Below are positions 1 to 7,610 of a DNA stretch of 60,093 nucleotides, piece after piece. Where the stretch lies: positions 1 to 60,093 of the forward strand of contig JBDTRY010000003.1 in the NCBI GenBank assembly GCA_039931435.1, in the 5' to 3' direction. Each line of letters begins with the position of its first letter. The stretch's first letter is position 1. This DNA is from JBDTRY01 sp039931435. Its GTDB lineage: Bacteria > Acidobacteriota > Thermoanaerobaculia > Gp7-AA8. Position numbers and translations under genes: made by a program. Under the pieces are notes generated by a model. That model did no database searches. It was not told the DNA's origin and saw nothing but the letters and a program-made list of their open reading frames with translations.

Positions 1-437
1 GCTCCGTTGCCGGAAGTGGGATTGGAGAGATTCACGGAGAAGGTCTCATCGGGCTCGTCCCGAGTGTCGTTATTGATGGTGATAGAGATGGTCTTGGTGG
101 AGAGGTCGCCGTCGCTCCAGGTGACCGTGCCGTTTTTGGTCACGTAGTCGGAGCCGGCGAATGCCGTTCCGTCGCTGGTGGCGTAAGACACAGTGTGCGA
201 GCCGACACCCGTCCCGCTACGCGTGAGCGTGATGGGAACGGTGCCCACAGATTCGGCCACCGTGTAACTGGAAGGCGCGAATTGGATCGTGTCGGCAAAG
301 GACGGAGAGGCTACGAAGAGAACGGCTGCGACGAATGTAAGCGCATGCAGAACGCCCATTCGTCCGGGTTTGTTCGAGGACGCTCTGGCAAGAGAGTCGA
401 CGTTTGCTGAGGCGTTCACTGTCGTGTGCGCATTCAT
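1..437 (-). CDS. Calx-beta domain protein, C-terminus beyond the window
   Basis: The frame opens at an ATG at 437 and stays open to the left edge, so the C-terminal part is missing. The N-terminus carries a hydrophobic stretch ending in SPSFA followed by DTIQFAPSSYTVAES, which fits a cleaved signal peptide. The rest reads as a Calx-beta domain: alternating strands with the typical SDGTAFAGSDY and DEPDETFSVNLSNP motifs. An internal ATG at 359 could also be the start, placing the signal peptide at the very N-terminus. The start at 437 overlaps the stop of the upstream Calx-beta gene (ATGA), implying translational coupling, and a GGAGC lies just upstream. Likely a secreted or surface protein; the specific role is unknown. 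Confidence 0.75.
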   Translation of the reverse strand, partial: MNAHTTVNASANVDSLARASSNKPGRMGVLHALTFVAAVLFVASPSFADTIQFAPSSYTVAESVGTVPITLTRSGTGVGSHTVSYATSDGTAFAGSDYVTKNGTVTWSDGDLSTKTISITINNDTRDEPDETFSVNLSNPTSGNG

Positions 438-895
438 GACGAAGCTCCGACCGTTGTTGCCGTGCCTGCGCTGCGTCCGTTTCCGTAGATCGTGCAGACT
501 CCGCTGCTCTCGGCCAATGACGCTCCGCGGGGATGGGCGAGCGTGACGAGGAACTTTCGATCTTCATTTCGACCGGCGCCAGGGAGCACTCGGACGAGCA
601 GTCGCGCCGCTGTTTCACCACGGGGAATGATCAACGTTCCCGCTGCCTGCTCGTAATCGGATCCGGCGTGAGCGTCACGGTCTTCAGTGATGTACTCGAT
701 GGCCACATCCGCGAACGCCGGAGCGGAGAGCTGGACGGTGAAGGCAGCGACGGCTGGACCCCGTTCATTCGCCGTCAGGCCGATGTCGTTGATGGTGATG
801 GCGGGCTGCGTCTGCGCATACGCCGTTACGGCCGAGGCGGCGAGAAATCCCGCCAGAAGTCGAACAACATGCTTCACATTTCTGTGACGTGTCAT
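434..895 (-). CDS. small secreted Calx-beta domain protein
   Basis: 153 residues. Residues about 8-28 form a signal peptide ending in TAYAQ. The remainder is one Calx-beta-like domain: PAITINDIGLTANERGP starts the first strand, and SDYEQAAGTLIIPRGET matches the conserved tDY...gtltf..Ge core. The family binds calcium in some proteins, but acidic loop residues are sparse here, so calcium binding is not assured. The stop codon overlaps the start of the second Calx-beta gene, so the two are probably one transcript running leftward. No close functional context is visible in the window. Confidence 0.7.
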   Translation of the reverse strand: MTRHRNVKHVVRLLAGFLAASAVTAYAQTQPAITINDIGLTANERGPAVAAFTVQLSAPAFADVAIEYITEDRDAHAGSDYEQAAGTLIIPRGETAARLLVRVLPGAGRNEDRKFLVTLAHPRGASLAESSGVCTIYGNGRSAGTATTVGASS

Positions 896-1706
896 CAGTC
901 CACCCTTGGAAAATCGGAGTCGTGTACGGGGTGGATGCTACGGATGGGACGTCATTCCAGCGTCAGCCGGACTGTCAATGAACCGTCAATAATAGAAACG
1001 GGCTGAAGATCAGTTCGGCCGGGCAGAAAGCTAGACGAACCAGGAACGACGGGAGTTTCGAAAGTCGCCGTTCGAGACCAACGCCTCCCGTATCATAATG
1101 AAAAGCAAGCTACTTAAAGCTGTCGATGGTTCTTGGCCAGAGAGAGCCGGATCGCTGCCCAACATAGTCATGAGCGGCCCGAACGTGAGCGGGCGAGGCC
1201 TTCCTGCCTTTTATCAATTCCGAAAGATTCGCGGCGGAGAGATAAACACTCAATAACCTTTCCACGCGTCGGCAAACAAAAGGCAAACACTGCAAAGCGA
1301 TCGAGCCGTAACTCATTCTCTTCGTCGCATTGTGTTTCCGAATACCGCCCCTTGCCAGCAACAGCCTCTCCGCAAACTCTCGAACCTGGCATCGGTGTAT
1401 AGAGAAGTCCGGAAGTCAGCGTCGAGCAAGCCCTCGGGTAAGGTTCGAGATCGAGTGCCACCCTTCGCGGGCGCATTCGCCCGAAGTTTTTCGCTGGCGG
1501 TTGATCAATGGTTTCCGGGAAGGAGAGGTATCAACCGATCGGCCTTCACTTTCCTCGGCAAAGCCGATGTCAGACCCTGAATACCTTCGCCAAATTCATC
1601 GGTGCAGTAATCGGTGCAGTAGACGATTGGCACATCATTCGTAGGAAGGAGAGCGGGAATGCCTCCTTCATTTCAGTTGATGTCACGTAACGAGCGCTCC
1701 GAAAGG
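896..1706. other. gene-poor region, no feature recognised
   Basis: About 0.8 kb between the leftward Calx-beta pair and the rightward remnant. Short frames exist on both strands but none carries a recognisable domain, a good ribosome binding site and plausible composition together. The promoter of the Calx-beta operon must lie at its left end. Nothing else is supported. Confidence 0.5.
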
Positions 1707-1880
1707 ATGCATCCCCTTCGCCAAAGACTCTGTTCTCTGCTCTTCGCGTTGCTGGCCTTCCGCGCTTCTGCGCAGGTGACGGTTACAGGCGTCGTCGTTG
1801 ACCCTTCGGGAGCCGTTCGCGATTCCCTGCGGCGAACTCTGCCGTCGCGATTCACCCCGGGTACATCTGCCGTCTGCTAA
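1707..1880 (+). pseudogene. 5' fragment of a TonB-dependent receptor (plug/carboxypeptidase-like N-terminus)
   Basis: An ATG with AAAGG just upstream opens a typical signal peptide (LCSLLFALLAFRASAQ) followed directly by VTVTGVVVDPSGAV, the opening strand of a carboxypeptidase regulatory-like domain as found at the N-terminus of SusC/TonB-dependent receptors. The similarity ends abruptly after about 35 residues and the frame stops, so only the export signal and first strand remain. It could still yield a short secreted peptide, but a deletion remnant is the simpler reading. Confidence 0.55.
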
Positions 1881-1889
1881 ATTAAAACG

Positions 1890-2696
1890 ATGAGTGATGC
1901 ATCGAGAAATGCAGTAGCAGCCCCATCCTCGTTCGGCCGCACGATGCTGAGCAAAGTCCCCGAGGTGACGCTTTACTTCTGGGTAGTGAAGGTCTTGTGC
2001 ACGACCGTGGGCGAGACCGCGGCCGACTTACTCAACGAAAACCTTCACCTCGGCCTGACCGGCACGACCGTGGTCATGGGCATTCTGCTGGTCATCGCGC
2101 TGATCGTGCAATTCAGGACGGCGCGATATGCCCCGGCCATCTACTGGCTGGTCGTGGTTTTCCTCAGTGTCTTCGGCACCCTCATCACCGACAATCTGAC
2201 GGATAACCTCCATGTGCCGCTCACCACGACCAGCATCATTTTCGCCGTGGCCCTGGCCATCGTCTTTGCCACGTGGTACTGGTTCGAGAAGTCGCTGTCG
2301 ATCCACTCGATCTACACGACACGCCGAGAGTCTTTCTACTGGCTGGCCATTCTCTTCACGTTCGCACTGGGAACGGCTGTCGGCGATCTCGTGGCTGAGC
2401 AATTTAAGGTTGGCTACCTGCTTTCGGCCGGCATCTTTGCCGCGATCATCGCTATCGTTGCACTCGCTCATTTTCGCTTCGGCGCGAACGCCATTCTTTC
2501 CTTCTGGATCGCATACATCGTCACCCGACCCCTCGGCGCATCCCTGGGCGACTACCTTTCCCAGTATCCCAAGGACGGGGGATTGGGGCTCGGGGCCGTC
2601 GTCACCAGTGTCATCTTCCTGGCGGCAATTCTCATCGTCGTGACCTATCTCGCCGTGACAAAAAAGGATGCGCCTCAGGAGCGCAACGAGGTCTGA
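1890..2696 (+). CDS. multi-pass membrane protein, COG4705 type
   Basis: 268 residues with about eight hydrophobic segments. The composition and repeats match the COG4705 group of uncharacterised membrane proteins: VPEVTLYFWVVKVLCTTVGETAADLL near the N-terminus, and the recurring pattern TT..GD.(L/V)...L in later segments (LGTAVGDLVAEQFKVG, ASLGDYLSQ). The pattern suggests internal duplication of a two-helix unit. The molecular function of the family is not established. No strong ribosome binding site precedes the ATG at 1890; an alternative ATG lies at 1944. It stands alone between remnants, with no operon partner. Confidence 0.7.
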   Translation: MSDASRNAVAAPSSFGRTMLSKVPEVTLYFWVVKVLCTTVGETAADLLNENLHLGLTGTTVVMGILLVIALIVQFRTARYAPAIYWLVVVFLSVFGTLITDNLTDNLHVPLTTTSIIFAVALAIVFATWYWFEKSLSIHSIYTTRRESFYWLAILFTFALGTAVGDLVAEQFKVGYLLSAGIFAAIIAIVALAHFRFGANAILSFWIAYIVTRPLGASLGDYLSQYPKDGGLGLGAVVTSVIFLAAILIVVTYLAVTKKDAPQERNEV

Positions 2697-3070
2697 ACCG
2701 GCGCTCCTTGTTTGTGGGTCATTCGGGATCGAGTGGGTGAATGGCCTAAGCACCCTTGGTTTCAACCGACGACAGGCCTCGCCGAGCCAGTCCAGAAAAA
2801 TTCAACACCGCGCAAGTACGTGGATCGGAAGTTTCTCGTCGCGGTCAAAGTGCGAGGTCGAAGGGGAAAGCACTTCACGGACTCAGTCCGAAGCGATCTC
2901 AACCCACGGCGAATCCGGCAGCTGGGGATTATGTTTGCGCTTCATCGCTGTGTCGCTTACTCCTTGCCTTGCGGTGACCGCTACGATTCTGACCCTCAGC
3001 CCACCCAGAGCGGCGCGAGCTCGACGCTGACTGCTTCGAACGGCGAGCGAATCCGCACTGCGTAATGTCG
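2697..3070. other. non-coding stretch, nothing recognised
   Basis: 374 bases between the COG4705 gene and the partial ABC copy. No convincing gene, hairpin terminator or repeat was seen. Confidence 0.5.
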
Positions 3071-3795
3071 CTATCGGTATCCCGCGGCCTGCAACTCGAA
3101 CAGCTCTGCATATCGTCCGTGCTGCGCCAGCAGTTCTTCGTGCGTTCCGGAAGCCTCCAGCTGCCCTTGGGCGAGAACGAGGATTCGATCGGCCATTCGC
3201 ACGCTGGAGAAGCGATGGGAGATCAGCACTGCGGTCTTGCCTTCGCTCAATTCCTTGAAGCGTTGAAAGACTTCAAACTCGGAACGGGCGTCGAGCGCGG
3301 CGGTCGGTTCGTCCAGGATCAGCACCTGCGCGTCGCGCATGTACGCGCGGGCAATGGCAACTTTCTGCCATTCACCTCCCGAGAGATCCACTCCCGTGCG
3401 AAATCGTTTGCCGATGATCTGATCGTACCCCTGGGCCAATTTGCGGATGAGTTCATCGGCCATGCTGCGCTCGGCGGCGGCCCGGATGCGGGAACGGTCC
3501 TCCCGCGCTTCGATCCGTCCCACCGCGATGTTGTCGGCCGCGGTCATGTGGTAGCGGACGAAGTCCTGGAAGATCACTCCGATATTCGAACGGAGCGAAT
3601 TGAGGTCGAACTCGCGCAGATCGTGTCCATCGAGAAGGATTCGTCCTTCATCCGGTTCGTAAGGTCGGGCCAGCAACTTCACCAGTGTGGTCTTTCCCTC
3701 GCCGTTCTCTCCCACCAGGGCCAGCACTTCGCCCGCATGGAGCGTAAAGCTCAGGTTTCTCACTGCCCAGCGCTCGGCCTCGTGAGCGGGTATGG
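3071..3795 (-). pseudogene. partial second copy of an ABC exporter ATPase domain
   Basis: From the residues AERWAVRNLSFTLHAGEV to the C-terminal ELQAAGYR this is nearly the same protein, and nearly the same DNA, as the end of the complete exporter at 32440-34311. By eye I count roughly 30 differences over about 710 bases. It contains Walker A GENGEGKTT (GENGAGKTT in the full copy), the signature LSGGE and Walker B VLILDEPTAALD, but all transmembrane segments are missing. The open frame continues upstream to 4063 only by reading antisense through an unrelated transposase remnant. I therefore treat it as a truncated duplicate that cannot make a working exporter; a free ATPase domain cannot be excluded. 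Confidence 0.8.
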
Positions 3796-3889
3796 GTAAG
3801 AAGGGTCTACCATCGGATTTTGACGCAGAACCACGGTAGATCGAAGTCGGTGCTGGTCGAAGGGAACGATCGTTCCTCAGCACGCGACG

Positions 3890-4155
3890 AAAGATCCTGG
3901 AGTTGAAGCACTTGCGTGAGGCGCTGCCGCTGGCAAAGCGGGTCCTGCATCGGGTGGGAGTGACGCCGGTGGAGAACGAGCAGCTCAAGCGCTTCCCACG
4001 GCGCAGGCACCAACTGGTCGAGGAGAAGAAGCGGTGAGCAACCGGCCGTGGGCGGATCTTCAAGCGGTCTCGCCCGGGCTGCTGGAGATCGCCGGGGACA
4101 TCGACAACCGATGGTTCCTGAGCTTGCTGAGCTGTCGTCGGAAAATCAGGGTAGT
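3890..4155 (+). pseudogene. remnant of an IS110-family-like transposase
   Basis: Two adjacent frames together give a stretch like the linker and following region of IS110-family transposases: LREALPLAKRVLHRVG, then RRRHQLVEEKKR, a frameshift or stop, then SNRPWADLQAVSPGLLEI and DNRWFLSLL. The pattern (Q)LVE(E)(K/R)...NRL..LQ is familiar from that family; I identify it from memory of the family only. It abuts the end of the duplicated ABC segment, so a mobile element may have been involved in that duplication. Confidence 0.4.
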
Positions 4156-4195
4156 TGGATCGCAGTTAGCAAGGGGATGACTCGAAGGAGAACTC

Positions 4196-4516
4196 ATGAG
4201 AATACGCTTTGTGTCCCTGGCAGCACTGACTTTCGTGATGACATTGCCGGCAATCGCCGCAGGCCCGGACGGGGCCGCACTCTTCAAGAAGTCGTGCGTA
4301 AGCTGCCATGGCGCCGACGGCGCCGGACAGACTACGATCGGCAAAAAGCTGAAGATGCGCGATCTTCGCTCGCCCGAAGTCCGGAAACAGACCGACATCG
4401 AGCTGATGAAGATCATCGCCGGAGGGAAGGAAAAAATGCCGGCGTACGGGCAGAAGATGTCGACGCCCGAGATCCAGGCGGTGATCGCTTACATTCGCAC
4501 ACTCAAAAGCGACTGA
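4196..4516 (+). CDS. small periplasmic class I cytochrome c
   Basis: 106 residues. Residues 1-21 are a signal peptide (LAALTFVMTLPAIAA). One heme c site CVSCH lies near residue 35, and the distal methionine is probably in EKMPAYG near residue 82, followed by the C-terminal helix IQAVIAYIRTLK. AAGGAG lies about 7 bases before the ATG. It is a paralogue of the cytochrome at 13129-13434 (shared GADG.GQTTIGK and the same length), and the pair brackets the electron-transfer locus. Probable role: soluble electron carrier between multiheme cytochromes and the oxidase. Confidence 0.9.
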   Translation: MRIRFVSLAALTFVMTLPAIAAGPDGAALFKKSCVSCHGADGAGQTTIGKKLKMRDLRSPEVRKQTDIELMKIIAGGKEKMPAYGQKMSTPEIQAVIAYIRTLKSD

Positions 4517-4594
4517 AAAAGCGTCCCAACCGCAAGTCGTATCTTCGGCGAGGATCCCCTGGGGATCCCGCCGGCTTGATGGCACTGAAACGAT

Positions 4595-6535
4595 TCAGGG
4601 GTGCCAGCGGAGGTACACGCCGTAGCGGCTGGCATCGAACTTTCCGTATGACGGAGAGGGTTCGTCATATTTGTCGCGATCCCATTCGACCGCGACCCCT
4701 GTCTTCGACTTGAAGTCGTACGTGAGGCGAAGGCGATAGCGGTCCATGTCGAAGGGAGTCGTTCCGCTATTCTCGAATCGTCCCAGGCTGGTGTCGAGTG
4801 AGAACGGGCCGCGCAGGAAGCTCACGCCGCCTTCCCGCGCTTTGCCGTTTTCGCTATGAACCGACTCGTCGATGCTGAAGTTTTCCGGATGCCGGAAGCT
4901 GATGTTGCTGTCAGCTCGGAACTGCGAGAGGGATCCCCGCAGCCGCAACCAGGCCCTCGGCGCCACTTCAACGTCGCCGCTATATTGGCGGATTCGCGCA
5001 TCGTAACCGGCCTCGGGCCGGTCGTTGCTTTGATTGGTGCGCTCCGCGGTGAGGCCGGCGCGGAAGAAGTCCTTCGGCGAACTCCACGCTCCGCGAACGC
5101 GGACGCGATCACGATCGAGAAAATCAGTCCGAAAGACGGGATTGTCAGCATTGTCGGTGCGCCAGGCCGCGCCGAGCATGAGGCCGGACTGTCTAAACGT
5201 GCCGCTGACATCGAACGTATGCACGCGTCGGTCGAACTGGCCTTCCTGAGCGCCCGGCACAACGATTTCCGAGAGGTCCGGCGAAACCTTGACGTCCTGT
5301 TTCGATTCCCGATATTCACCACGAAGAGCAAAGGGTCCCAGGGCCCGTGCGGACACTGAGGCGTTGAGGACATCCTCGTTGCGGTCCAGGGAGCTGGACG
5401 CCTTCAGGATGGTCTCGAGGTCGCGCCGGTCTACCCCTCCGAAGGTGATGCTCTGAAGAAAAATCGTGGTGATGAGCGCTGAGCCGTCCAGCTCGCGATG
5501 CTCTTTCTGAAAACCAGCGGACACGTCGACGTTCGGATATACGGTGATTTCCGCCCGCCCGCCTCCGCGCCAGGTGGTGTTTTTTGCCGAGGAGCTGCCT
5601 TGCTCAGAGATCCCCGTGAAGAAGCGGCTGATGGGAAATGAAATGAACGTCCCGGCCGCGTTCTCGCTCTCGCTGCCGTCGGAGTCAGCGGCGAAGCGGA
5701 CGTAGTTGCCGATCAGGCGGATGCGCGTCAGTGGCTGGCCCGTGATGTAGAAATTCGTAAAGGGTGTGTCGACGTCGGTGCGGTCGGTGCGGCTGATGGT
5801 CTGGGCGCTGACGGGTTGGTCGAGGATGGATCCGGGATTGTTGCCGGCTCCCGCTCCGGAAGCGAGCGAGAGTGAATCAGTTCCACGAAAACTTCGCCAG
5901 CCCTGCGTCAGCTGACCCTGGACAGATCCGAAGTGAAATGATGCGCCGGCCCGGAGCTCGCGGTCCCGTTCCTTCAGATTGTTACTGAGGCGGAACTCGT
6001 CCTGCCCGAGGTTGTACGTTGTTGTTCCGGGACCATGGTTGTCGTTCCATGTGTAGCCGACGAACGGTACGATGGCTCGGTCCGGCAGCAGTTCCAGATC
6101 GACGTCGAGCATTCTGCGCGTGCGTTCGTAGGTGTGCTGTCCCGGGACGATACCCTCACCAAGCAGGGGATTTGCGAATCCGGGCAACGCACTGAATGCG
6201 TTTGTGGAGCGATACCCTACGCGCAGGTGATAGCGGCGGCTCTTTTCTGCTTCGATGCGAAGCGAGCCGGCCGGACCGGCTCCAAGGTCGCTGACATCGA
6301 CGCGGAAGCGGTCCATGAACGTGGTCCTGCCACTGAAATCGGACGTGGCCAGAGTGAAGTTGCGGATGAGCAGGCCGTCCCGCTCGTTGATCTGGGTTCG
6401 GTACATGTCCTCACTGCCTTTGAGATCGAGCCAGCGGTAGCCGATCTCGAGATCGAACGGCACCGTTTGCGCCTGGGCAGTGAAGGCGACCGCAACGACC
6501 GTTGCAGACAGCAATGTGGTGAGGATTCGTCTCAT
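4595..6535 (-). CDS. MtrB/PioB-type outer-membrane beta-barrel of a porin-cytochrome conduit
   Basis: 646 residues with a signal peptide (LLSATVVAVAFTAQAQ) and thereafter alternating amphipathic strands rich in aromatic residues, ending in YGVYLRWHP as expected of a barrel's last strand. In MtrB/PioB systems the barrel holds a decaheme cytochrome inside the outer membrane, so that electrons cross it. Identification rests on size, strand pattern and position: it is the third gene of an operon after OmcA/MtrC-type and DmsE/MtrA-type decahemes, with only 11 bases between the DmsE stop and this ATG. The N-terminal CXXC pair known from Shewanella MtrB is not present. Low similarity between barrels means the family call needs a profile search. 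Confidence 0.75.
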   Translation of the reverse strand: MRRILTTLLSATVVAVAFTAQAQTVPFDLEIGYRWLDLKGSEDMYRTQINERDGLLIRNFTLATSDFSGRTTFMDRFRVDVSDLGAGPAGSLRIEAEKSRRYHLRVGYRSTNAFSALPGFANPLLGEGIVPGQHTYERTRRMLDVDLELLPDRAIVPFVGYTWNDNHGPGTTTYNLGQDEFRLSNNLKERDRELRAGASFHFGSVQGQLTQGWRSFRGTDSLSLASGAGAGNNPGSILDQPVSAQTISRTDRTDVDTPFTNFYITGQPLTRIRLIGNYVRFAADSDGSESENAAGTFISFPISRFFTGISEQGSSSAKNTTWRGGGRAEITVYPNVDVSAGFQKEHRELDGSALITTIFLQSITFGGVDRRDLETILKASSSLDRNEDVLNASVSARALGPFALRGEYRESKQDVKVSPDLSEIVVPGAQEGQFDRRVHTFDVSGTFRQSGLMLGAAWRTDNADNPVFRTDFLDRDRVRVRGAWSSPKDFFRAGLTAERTNQSNDRPEAGYDARIRQYSGDVEVAPRAWLRLRGSLSQFRADSNISFRHPENFSIDESVHSENGKAREGGVSFLRGPFSLDTSLGRFENSGTTPFDMDRYRLRLTYDFKSKTGVAVEWDRDKYDEPSPSYGKFDASRYGVYLRWHP

Positions 6536-6546
6536 CTCAGCCTCGC

Positions 6547-7557
6547 CTACTTCAGCAGTTGCGGATCGCGGTTGGAGCCGTGGACGGCAACGTGACAGGT
6601 CGTGCAGTTCTGAAAACGCGGGCTGCTGAGGTTATGAAACGACGGCGGTTGGGACCCCAGCGTATCGCCACCGATGGGCGAATGACATTCGATGCAGAGC
6701 TGCGCGACCGTAGCTCGTTTGAGCTGTTTCGGGTTCGAGGAACCGTGCGGCTCATGGCAGGTCATGCAGTCCCCGGCGGCCAGCGCGCCGTGCTGGAAAA
6801 CAAAGGGGCCACGCTTATCGGCATGGCAGGACAGACAGGGCAGCTCACCGGCACGGGTCCTGCGCAGGCTTTCTCTCCCCGGCATTCCGTGCGGCTCGTG
6901 GCACGATGAGCATTCCATTCCGCCCCGCCCGATCCGGTGAGCGAAGGGCTTGTTGCGCATCGAAGCTACCTGGGTCATGTGGCATGTGTCGCAGAGGGCC
7001 ATCTCCCGTTTTACCAGCAGATGCGGCGAGTGCGGGTCCGCAGCGTGAATGGCGTGGCAGGTCAGGCAATTGACCGCCGTTGAATTCGCGTGCACGCCCG
7101 CGTGACGGGAGACCTGGTCGGTGCTGACGTCGTGACAGGACAGGCAGGTTTTGTTCGCGCCCGTCACTCCCACCGGTTTGTAGATCTTGTCCGTTTCGCC
7201 ACCGCTCTCGATATGCGCTTGGCCGTCACCGTGACAGGTCTCACAGACCGCATTGGGAATCTCGCCGTCTTTCACCTTGCCATGACCATGCGGGTTCGAG
7301 CCGAACGTGGCCATGGCGTCATGGCACTGCGTGCAGGCAGGGAGCGCTTCCGCTTCACCAGCAGAAGCCGGCGTCGCTTCGGGAGTCGCCTCCGGCGAAG
7401 CCTCGGGCGAGGGCTGTTCGGCGGGCGCGGCCGTCGTGGTTTGCGGCTGTTCCGTGGGAGTGGGAGCGGGAGTTGTGGATTGCGGACCGCTGGCGCACAG
7501 CCCCGGCACGGCGAGACAGAGCACGAACGCGAGGGGCCCGATCCAACGGTGTCTCAT
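6547..7557 (-). CDS. DmsE/MtrA-family periplasmic decaheme cytochrome c
   Basis: 336 residues from the ATG at 7557. The open frame extends farther up, but upstream residues are antisense-like and a signal peptide (GPLAFVLCLAVPGLCA) starts just after this methionine. A Pro/Thr/Glu-rich linker (about residues 25-65) precedes ten CXXCH sites: CTQCH, CETCH, CLSCH, CLTCH, CDTCH, CSSCH, CLSCH, CMTCH, CIECH and CTTCH, spanning about residues 74-322. Repeated CSSCHEPHG and CMTCHEPHG units are typical of DmsE/MtrA. The role in the family is to carry electrons through the MtrB barrel. It lies between the OmcA-type and MtrB-type genes, with a strong inter-gene hairpin just upstream. The Pro/Thr/Glu linker is longer than I expect for MtrA. 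Confidence 0.9.
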   Translation of the reverse strand: MRHRWIGPLAFVLCLAVPGLCASGPQSTTPAPTPTEQPQTTTAAPAEQPSPEASPEATPEATPASAGEAEALPACTQCHDAMATFGSNPHGHGKVKDGEIPNAVCETCHGDGQAHIESGGETDKIYKPVGVTGANKTCLSCHDVSTDQVSRHAGVHANSTAVNCLTCHAIHAADPHSPHLLVKREMALCDTCHMTQVASMRNKPFAHRIGRGGMECSSCHEPHGMPGRESLRRTRAGELPCLSCHADKRGPFVFQHGALAAGDCMTCHEPHGSSNPKQLKRATVAQLCIECHSPIGGDTLGSQPPSFHNLSSPRFQNCTTCHVAVHGSNRDPQLLK

Positions 7558-7576
7558 TTTTACTCCTGGACGCTGT

Positions 7577-7598
7577 GGGGGGACCTTGCGGTCCCCCC
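7577..7598 (-). promoter_or_regulatory. strong intercistronic hairpin between the two decaheme genes
   Basis: A perfect 9-bp stem GGGGGGACC / GGTCCCCCC with a TTGC loop sits in the 53-base gap between the stop of the OmcA/MtrC-type gene and the start of the DmsE-type gene. No T-run follows on either strand, so it is not a standard intrinsic terminator. It could stabilise the upstream message, cause partial termination or set the ratio of the two proteins. Confidence 0.6.
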
Positions 7599-7610
7599 AT
7601 GCGCTCGACT

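Noticed and set aside
1110..1644. Several overlapping short frames that could be an integrase or transposase remnant
   Set aside because: No catalytic or family motif can be found in any frame.
2028..2765. 245-codon open frame on the minus strand
   Set aside because: Fully antisense to the COG4705 membrane gene, with the low-hydrophobic D/E/R/Q pattern of a shadow frame.
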